Of a stretch of DNA of 64,000 nucleotides, positions 58,876-64,000 are shown in pieces. The notes beneath the pieces are model-generated. The model was not told the DNA's origin and did not search any database. It saw nothing but the letters and a program-made list of their open reading frames with translations. Origin of the DNA: Sphingopyxis sp. MWB1 (lineage in GTDB: Bacteria > Pseudomonadota > Alphaproteobacteria > Sphingomonadales > Sphingomonadaceae); assembly GCF_000763945.1 (NCBI RefSeq), contig NZ_JQFJ01000002.1, positions 806,001 to 870,000 on the forward strand. Reading direction: 5' to 3'. Position 1 is the stretch's first letter, and every line of letters begins with the position of its first letter. The position numbers and the translations under genes were made by a program.

Positions 58876-59367
58876 TTGAAATACCGTTATCCCTTGCCGC
58901 TTTATCATAGCTGGCCGCTGCGCGAGCGCGCGGGGCATTTTGCGCTGGGGCATCTCCACGACGCCGGGACGGAAACCGGCGACCGCGCGGCGCCGCTGCC
59001 CGGCGGGCCGTCCCCTGGTAATGAGAACAGCCCTCTGCCCCCCGGCGTGGGCCAATGGCATTGCCGCCTGTCCGACAATAAGCTGAGCTGGTCGCCCACC
59101 GTTTTCGACCAGTTCGGGGTTCCGCGCGGCGCGGCGCTGAAACGTGAGGACATTGTTGCCCTTTATGCCGAACCGTCGCGCGCGGCGATGGAGCGGCTGC
59201 GCGCCCATGCGATTTCGCACCGGCGGGGTTTTACCATCGACGTCGAAATCCGGCCCGACCGCGCGCAGTCGCACTGGATCCGCCTGATCGCCGCGCCGCA
59301 ATGCGCCGATGGCCGGATCGTGGGGCTGCATGGGCTGAAAATATTATTGCCGCCGAAGAAGGACTGA
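58876..59367 (+). CDS. single PAS-domain protein
   Basis: 163 residues, no output domain. After a variable, Pro/Gly-rich start, residues about 58-160 form a PAS fold (GQWHCRLSDNKLSWSPTVFD, FTIDVEIRPDRAQSHWIRL, GRIVGLHGLKILL). Probably a free-standing sensor or partner of a kinase. The start appears to be TTG with GGAG ten bases upstream; less certain than most. Family resemblance is to the PAS_3-type domain. Confidence 0.65.
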   Translation: MKYRYPLPLYHSWPLRERAGHFALGHLHDAGTETGDRAAPLPGGPSPGNENSPLPPGVGQWHCRLSDNKLSWSPTVFDQFGVPRGAALKREDIVALYAEPSRAAMERLRAHAISHRRGFTIDVEIRPDRAQSHWIRLIAAPQCADGRIVGLHGLKILLPPKKD

Positions 59368-59395
59368 CGCACCGCCGCTTTACAGGGGAAACGGC

Positions 59396-59932
59396 TTAAG
59401 CGGGTTTCCAGGTCCGGCGTTCCTCGGCCTGTTTCAGCACTTCGAACGCGGCCTGTCCCGCTGCGAAGCGCTTGGCCGCTTCTTCATCGCCCGGCTTCAC
59501 ATCGGGATGGCATTCCTTGGCGAGATTGCGCCAAGCCTTTTTCGCCGCCTCAAAATCGGCATCGGGTTCCAGGTCGAGTACATCGAGGGCGCGCATTTCA
59601 TCGGCGCTGCGGGTGCCGTCGCCCGATCCGCCCCATGTATAATGTTGCGCCTTGGCATAGCTGCGCGCGCCGCGTGCTTCCTCGGCGGCGCGAGCGGCGG
59701 CATCTTCCTCGCTCAGCCCTGCAAAATAGTCCCAGCCGCGATTATATTCGGCGGCATGGGTTTCGCAGAAATACCAGCGTTCAGGGCTGTTGGGCGATTT
59801 GGGCGCGGGACAATTGCCCGGCTCATGGCAGCCATGGCGGTCGCACAGGCGCACCTGCTGCGCCTCGCGCCCCGCACCATAGGGGCGCCAGCGGGGAAAA
59901 CCCCAGTCGTCGGATCGTCTTGCGCGGCTCAT
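59396..59932 (-). CDS. DnaJ-domain protein with a Cys/His-rich N-terminus
   Basis: 178 residues. The C-terminal J domain (about residues 120-175) has DLEPDADFEAAKKAWRNLA and the HPD tripeptide in CHPDVKPGDE, so it should stimulate an Hsp70. The N-terminal part has Cys/His groups (CDRHGCHEPGNCPAP, WYFCETHAAEYN) that could form a zinc site. ATG 59932 chosen over an upstream one on N-terminal similarity and spacing. No CbpA-like C-domains, so not a full DnaJ. Confidence 0.82.
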   Translation of the reverse strand: MSRARRSDDWGFPRWRPYGAGREAQQVRLCDRHGCHEPGNCPAPKSPNSPERWYFCETHAAEYNRGWDYFAGLSEEDAAARAAEEARGARSYAKAQHYTWGGSGDGTRSADEMRALDVLDLEPDADFEAAKKAWRNLAKECHPDVKPGDEEAAKRFAAGQAAFEVLKQAEERRTWKPA

Positions 59933-59997
59933 TGCGCCCCATGTAGCGAGGGATGAGCGCAAATACTAGGCGGGGTCTGGCCCGAAAAGGGCGTTTG

Positions 59998-60798
59998 TCA
60001 CCCCTTCTTCGGCTTGTAGCCGAAAGCCTGTTTCGCCAGTTTTTCCACTTCGGGATCGAGATCGGGCGGAGTCATCGGCACAGCCTTTTCCAGCACATCG
60101 GCAATATGGGTCAGTGCGGCGATGCGCGCGGCCTTTTTGTTATTGCCGTCGATCACCTTCCATGGCGCCCAGCGCGTGTCGGTCTGGTCGAACATATCCT
60201 GCATCGCGGCGAGATAATCGTCGCGGCGCGCGCGGTTGCGATAATCCTCCGCCCCCGTTTTCCAGCGTTTCCACGGGTCGTCGAGCCGGTCGGCGAAGCG
60301 CTTGTCCTGTTCGTCTTGCGTTACATGCATGAAAAGCTTGATCAAATTCGTCTGCGAGCCGGTAAGCTGGGCTTCGAATTCATTGATCTCGTCATAGCCC
60401 TTGCGCCATTCGGCCTCGCTTGCAAAGCCTTCGACCCGCTCGACCAGGACGCGGCCATACCAGCTGCGATCAAAGATGGAGATTTCGCGATAGCCCGGCA
60501 GGCGTTTCCAGAAACGCCAGAGGAAATGGCGCGCCTTTTCCTCATCGGTCGGCGCGCTGATCGGCCAGACTTCGAAAAAGCGGGGATCAAGCTCGGCCGT
60601 CAGGCGGCGGATCGCCCCGCCCTTGCCCGCCGCGTCCCAGCCTTCGAACAGGATGACGCTGCGCTGACGGTGGATAATATGCGCGCCCTGAATGCGCTGA
60701 AGCCGGTCCTGCAGGGCCGCAAGATCGTCGCGATAGTCGCCATCATATTTGGCGCCGGTTTCATAATCGGAAAGGGATATGCTCATATCAACGCCCAT
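59998..60798 (-). CDS. ppk2: polyphosphate kinase 2 family protein
   Basis: 266 residues. Transfers phosphate between polyphosphate and nucleotides. The Walker A loop is GWDAAGKGGAIRRL, followed by FDRSWYGRVLVERVEG (Walker-B-like) and TQDEQDKRFADRLDDPWKRWK (lid arginines, outlined). These are the hallmark PPK2 segments; single-domain length fits class I or III. Substrate preference (ADP, GDP or AMP) cannot be judged. Either of two ATGs (60798 or 60786) may start it. Confidence 0.93.
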   Translation of the reverse strand: MGVDMSISLSDYETGAKYDGDYRDDLAALQDRLQRIQGAHIIHRQRSVILFEGWDAAGKGGAIRRLTAELDPRFFEVWPISAPTDEEKARHFLWRFWKRLPGYREISIFDRSWYGRVLVERVEGFASEAEWRKGYDEINEFEAQLTGSQTNLIKLFMHVTQDEQDKRFADRLDDPWKRWKTGAEDYRNRARRDDYLAAMQDMFDQTDTRWAPWKVIDGNNKKAARIAALTHIADVLEKAVPMTPPDLDPEVEKLAKQAFGYKPKKG

Positions 60799-60893
60799 CT
60801 AACGCAGATTTTGGCGGCGAGCCAGGTTTCGCCGCCCTGCCCCCTTGTCGCACAGGGGGCTTAAGAGGGCGTTAGGAGATATCCGCAGGGCGT

Positions 60894-61001
60894 CATGGCG
60901 AACGCGGCGCAGCCCGGTGAAGCAATCTCCAGCGGGCGGCCTGCCGCACAGATAGCGGGAGGTTGCGGCCTCCCCGGAGCAAGTCCGGGCTCCTCGCAAT
61001 G
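60894..61001. repeat. REP-like intergenic hairpin element
   Basis: A 108-base segment with nested complementary arms: CATGGCGA (60894-60901) with TCGCAATG (60994-61001), one mismatch; AGCCCGG (60911-60917) with CCGGGCT (60985-60991); and GCAATCTCC (60922-60930) with GGAGGTTGC (60958-60966), one mismatch. It would fold into one long hairpin. It lies between the ppk2 start and the end of the alpha/beta hydrolase. Related fragments occur at 18907-18920 and 53130-53141. Confidence 0.6.
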
Positions 61002-61031
61002 GCAGGCACGGAGCTTGGAGAGGGCAGAGGG

Positions 61032-61925
61032 CTAATCGCCGATCACGTCCGCCGGAGCGCCTGCTTCCGCAATGACGACCGCGAGGCGTTCGGGGGCCTC
61101 CATGGGAATGAAATGACTGTGCTCGGCCCATTGTTCGTCGCGCACCGCGTTCAATTCCGCGCCGAGGCCGGGCCAGGTAGGGCTGACCGAAAAGTCGAGC
61201 GCATTGGCGCGCTCGCCGCTGCGCGCGCGGATCACGCTGACGGGGGCGCTGATGCGGCCCAGCCATTCATAGGGATTGCGGTGCAGCGCATTTTGATAGA
61301 CCGACGCTTCCAGCCGGGGCGGACAGGCCAGTTCCCACCCCTCGCCATCGGCAGCCGGAAGCAGGCCGTGGCGGCAATAATCGGCGAGGATGTCGGGCTG
61401 CCACGCGCTGTAGGGCAAGCGCTTGCCGAGGTGCGCCGCCATCGCCTGCCAATCGGTCCAGCGCGCGCGGCGGCGGGCGACGGGATGGTCATCATCGGCG
61501 ATGGGGTCGCTCGCCGCGGCTTCATACATGGCGCGCGGCATGATCACCGGATCGACGAGGATCAGATGGACGAAAGCGGCGGGCCGCTCCGCCGCGAGGC
61601 GCGTGAGGATAAGGCCGCCCATGCTGTGGCCGCAACCGACCCAGCGCTGACCGGGAAAATGATCGAGCAAGGGCAGGAGCGCGTCGCCGCTCGCGCCCCA
61701 GTCGGCGAGGGTGTCCGGGCGATAGCTGCGCCCGTGGCCGCGATGATCGGGCGCGACAATATGGGTGCCCGCCGGCAGCGCGGCAGCGACCCGGTCCCAG
61801 ACGCGCGCGTGAAAGCCGGTCGCGTGGAGAAGCAGCACCGAGGGGGCATCGGACCGGGTGCCCCATTCGAACCAGCAGATATCGCCCGCAGGTGTGGCAA
61901 GGCGATGTTCGCGCGGGCCGCTCAC
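61032..61925 (-). CDS. alpha/beta-fold hydrolase
   Basis: 297 residues. The oxyanion loop LLLHATGFHARVWD, PDHRGHGRSYRPD, the nucleophile elbow GCGHSMGGLIL (Ser) and a late His in EHSHFIPMEAPE make a complete catalytic triad pattern. Start is GTG two bases after the aspS stop. The frame continues upstream within aspS but that is antiparallel noise of the same GC-rich strand. Esterase, lactonase or haloperoxidase-like; substrate unknown. Confidence 0.87.
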   Translation of the reverse strand: MSGPREHRLATPAGDICWFEWGTRSDAPSVLLLHATGFHARVWDRVAAALPAGTHIVAPDHRGHGRSYRPDTLADWGASGDALLPLLDHFPGQRWVGCGHSMGGLILTRLAAERPAAFVHLILVDPVIMPRAMYEAAASDPIADDDHPVARRRARWTDWQAMAAHLGKRLPYSAWQPDILADYCRHGLLPAADGEGWELACPPRLEASVYQNALHRNPYEWLGRISAPVSVIRARSGERANALDFSVSPTWPGLGAELNAVRDEQWAEHSHFIPMEAPERLAVVIAEAGAPADVIGD

Positions 61926-61927
61926 GC

Positions 61928-63709
61928 TCAATTTTTCGGACCGTCGACCAGCCGGATGCGAAGTTCCTTGAGCTGCTGATCGCTGACCGGCGCAGGCGCG
62001 CCCATCATCAGGTCTTCGGCCTTCTGGTTCATCGGGAAGACCACGACCTCGCGAATATTGGGCTCGTCGGCGAGCAACATGACGATGCGGTCGACACCCG
62101 GCGCCGATCCGCCGTGCGGCGGCGCGCCATATTTGAAGGCGTTGATCATGCCGCTGAAATTCGCATCGACTTCGGCCTGGCTGTAGCCCGCGATTTCGAA
62201 CGCCTTGTACATGATGTCCGGGCGATGATTCCGGATCGCGCCCGACGACAGCTCGACGCCGTTGCAGACGATGTCGTACTGCCACGCGAGAATGTCGAGC
62301 GGGTCTTTGGTTTCCAGCGCCTCCAGCTCGCCCTGCGGCATCGAGAAGGGGTTGTGCGAAAAGTCGATCTTGCCCGTTTCCTCGTCGCGCTCGAACATCG
62401 GAAAATCGACGATCCAGCAGAGCTCGAACTTGTTCTGGTCAATGAGCTCAAGCTGTTCGGCGACGCGCGTGCGCGCAAGGCCTGCAAGCTTTGCCGCGAC
62501 AGCTTCCTTGCCCGCAGCAAAGAACAGCCCGTCGTCGGGGCCGAGGCCGAGTTCGGCGGCGAGCGCGTCCATCTTTTCCGGGCCATGGTTCTTGGCGATG
62601 GGGCCGCCCCACTCGCCGCCCTTGCGCGTCGCATAGCCAAGGCCCGCAAAGCCTTCGCCCTGCGCCCAGCTGTTCATATCGTCGAAGAATTTGCGGCTCT
62701 TCTCGGCCGTCCCCGGCGCGGGGATCGCGCGCACGACGTCGCCCGCCGCGACGATGTCGGCGAAGCGGCCAAAGCCCGACCCGGTGAAATGCGCCGAGAC
62801 GTCGCTGATGATGATGGGGTTGCGAAGGTCGGGCTTGTCATTGCCATATTTCAGCATCGATTCGCGGTAGGGGATGCGCGGGAACGACCCGGCGGGCGTC
62901 ACCGACTTGCCGTTCGCAAATTCCTCGAACACGCCCGCGAGTACGGGTTCGATGGCGTTGAACACATCATCCTGCGTGACGAAGCTCATCTCGAAATCGA
63001 GCTGGTAGAATTCGCCGGGCGAGCGGTCGGCGCGCGCATCCTCGTCGCGGAAACAGGGCGCAATCTGGAAATAGCGGTCGAAACCCGCGACCATCAGCAA
63101 TTGCTTGAACATCTGCGGCGCCTGCGGCAGCGCATAAAATTTGCCGGGGTGGACGCGGCTGGGCACCAGATAATCGCGCGCGCCCTCGGGCGAGGAAGCG
63201 GTGAGGATCGGCGTCTGATATTCCACAAATCCCTGTTCGGTCATGCGGCGGCGCAGGCTCGCGATGACGTTCGAACGCAGCAGGATGTTCTTGTGCAGCC
63301 GCTCGCGGCGCAGGTCGAGGAAGCGGTACTTCAGGCGAATATCCTCGGGATATTCCTGTTCACCCGCGACGGGCAGCGGCAGTTCGGCGGCGGCCGACTG
63401 CACCGACACTTCGCGCGCGCGCACTTCGATCTCACCCGTGGGCAAGTTCACATTCACTGTTTCCGCCGAACGGGCGACGACATCGCCGGTCACCGTCACC
63501 ACGCTTTCGGCGCGCAGCCCGTCGAGGATGGCAAAGGCCGGATCGCTCGAATCCGCGACAATCTGGGTCAGCCCATAATGGTCGCGCAGATCGACGAAGA
63601 GCAGGCCGCCATGGTCGCGCTTGCGATGGACCCAGCCCGAGATGCGGACATTCTGACCGACGTCCTGGCTGCGAAGCTGGCCGCAATGATGGGTGCGATA
63701 GGCGTGCAT
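61928..63709 (-). CDS. aspS: aspartyl-tRNA synthetase (probably non-discriminating)
   Basis: 593 residues, bacterial type with the GAD insertion. The OB domain has [21 protein letters not shown]: the His-Gly pair in DHGG is that of relaxed-specificity AspRS, which charges both tRNA-Asp and tRNA-Asn; discriminating enzymes usually carry Leu there. Class II motif 2 is [19 protein letters not shown] and motif 3 is GVDRIVMLL. If non-discriminating, an Asp-tRNA amidotransferase (GatCAB) is needed to make Asn-tRNA. ATG 63709 fits the family; upstream ATG at 63748 does not. Confidence 0.93.
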   Translation of the reverse strand: MHAYRTHHCGQLRSQDVGQNVRISGWVHRKRDHGGLLFVDLRDHYGLTQIVADSSDPAFAILDGLRAESVVTVTGDVVARSAETVNVNLPTGEIEVRAREVSVQSAAAELPLPVAGEQEYPEDIRLKYRFLDLRRERLHKNILLRSNVIASLRRRMTEQGFVEYQTPILTASSPEGARDYLVPSRVHPGKFYALPQAPQMFKQLLMVAGFDRYFQIAPCFRDEDARADRSPGEFYQLDFEMSFVTQDDVFNAIEPVLAGVFEEFANGKSVTPAGSFPRIPYRESMLKYGNDKPDLRNPIIISDVSAHFTGSGFGRFADIVAAGDVVRAIPAPGTAEKSRKFFDDMNSWAQGEGFAGLGYATRKGGEWGGPIAKNHGPEKMDALAAELGLGPDDGLFFAAGKEAVAAKLAGLARTRVAEQLELIDQNKFELCWIVDFPMFERDEETGKIDFSHNPFSMPQGELEALETKDPLDILAWQYDIVCNGVELSSGAIRNHRPDIMYKAFEIAGYSQAEVDANFSGMINAFKYGAPPHGGSAPGVDRIVMLLADEPNIREVVVFPMNQKAEDLMMGAPAPVSDQQLKELRIRLVDGPKN

Positions 63710-63810
63710 GATGGCGTCTTTCAAATGACTGGATGGGGGCGCGGACAAAATGCGCCGATATGGCCGCGCCTAAGCCAGCTTGCGGGCCGGTTTGTCAAGG
63801 GGCGCGGGGC

Positions 63811-64000
63811 CTAACCGTCGGTCAGGCCCAGCCCGTCGAGAACCGCGCTGCCGAATAGGGCGCGGTGTGCGGGATCGGGGAGCAGCCGGTCGCGCGCGGC
63901 GCGCCAGCGGCGGTAATCCTCCCCATAATCGGTGCACACGCGGGCAGCATCGAGCTGGCAGCTTTTTCCCCAATGGCGGGTGAAGGCGATCCCCTCCGCA
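63811..64000 (-). CDS. C-terminal end of a possible FAD-linked sugar-lactone oxidase family gene (partial)
   Basis: An open frame enters from the right edge and stops at 63813-63811. About 62 residues are visible, ending in AVLDGLGLTDG. The segment FTRHWGK followed by DYGEDYRRWRAARDRL resembles the C-terminal HWGK motif of L-gulono/D-arabinono-lactone oxidases. Family assignment is tentative because most of the gene is outside. It ends 101 bases before the aspS start (same strand, transcribed toward aspS). Confidence 0.5.
   Translation of the reverse strand, partial: AEGIAFTRHWGKSCQLDAARVCTDYGEDYRRWRAARDRLLPDPAHRALFGSAVLDGLGLTDG

Noticed and set aside
60799..61266. Extra small protein gene between ppk2 and the hydrolase
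   Set aside because: The frame covers the hairpin repeat and the antisense/overlapping end of the hydrolase and is Arg/Pro-rich without a ribosome site.

Overview
This is a gene-dense, GC-rich chromosomal window from an alphaproteobacterium, most likely a sphingomonad close to Sphingopyxis. The genus is an inference from the gene families, the overlapping-stop operon style and the gene mix: several TonB/RND/MFS systems, a quinol oxidase operon with SURF1 and RegBA, HWE-type kinases, and a 2-aminobenzoyl-CoA type aromatic module. I see no transposase, integrase, phage gene, rRNA or CRISPR array. The only RNA gene is one tRNA-Val.

Layout. 0-4.1 kb: a GFA-family protein, then an overlapping M20 hydrolase-astA-astB unit for arginine catabolism by the succinyltransferase route. 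4.1-7.4 kb (minus): guaB, an RsmB-type rRNA methyltransferase and a secreted TPR protein. 7.6-18.9 kb: an accessory uptake/catabolism block. It has an MFS exporter, a double-domain HxlR regulator, a TonB-dependent receptor and a divergent, tightly packed five-gene operon: nitronate monooxygenase family, carotenoid-cleavage family dioxygenase, acyl-CoA ligase and two thiolases. 19-25.8 kb (minus): cyoABCD-surf1-regB-regA, a terminal quinol oxidase fused in one transcription unit with its assembly factor and a redox two-component system. 26-39.3 kb: an MHS-type MFS carrier, a czc-type heavy-metal efflux operon (minus) preceded by a His-rich periplasmic protein, and a divergent MexHI-OpmD-like drug/redox-dye efflux operon (plus).

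39.4-49.6 kb: a PLP aminotransferase and a DUF885 protein (minus) diverge from a seven-gene operon. That operon encodes an FAD monooxygenase/OYE fusion of the 2-aminobenzoyl-CoA monooxygenase/reductase type, an SDR, a MarR regulator, an enoyl-CoA hydratase, an acyl-CoA dehydrogenase, a RidA-family protein and glutaryl-CoA dehydrogenase. The divergent control region holds a 26-bp near-perfect palindrome. Its two arms overlap the -35 elements of two oppositely directed promoters, which suggests that the MarR protein switches both directions together. 49.6-64 kb: tRNA-Val, acnA, an exported RidA-like protein, two HWE/HisKA_2-type histidine kinases around a LacI regulator, a GST, a PAS protein, a DnaJ-domain protein, PPK2, an alpha/beta hydrolase, aspS and the end of an oxidase-like gene.

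Most interesting: the MarR palindrome/divergon with the unusual RidA; the unassigned dioxygenase-ligase-thiolase operon with its TonB receptor and operator-like dyad; the cyo-surf1-regBA super-operon with an upstream dyad; the tandem HxlR regulator; and REP-like hairpin repeats. All functions come from reading translated motifs; no database search was run.
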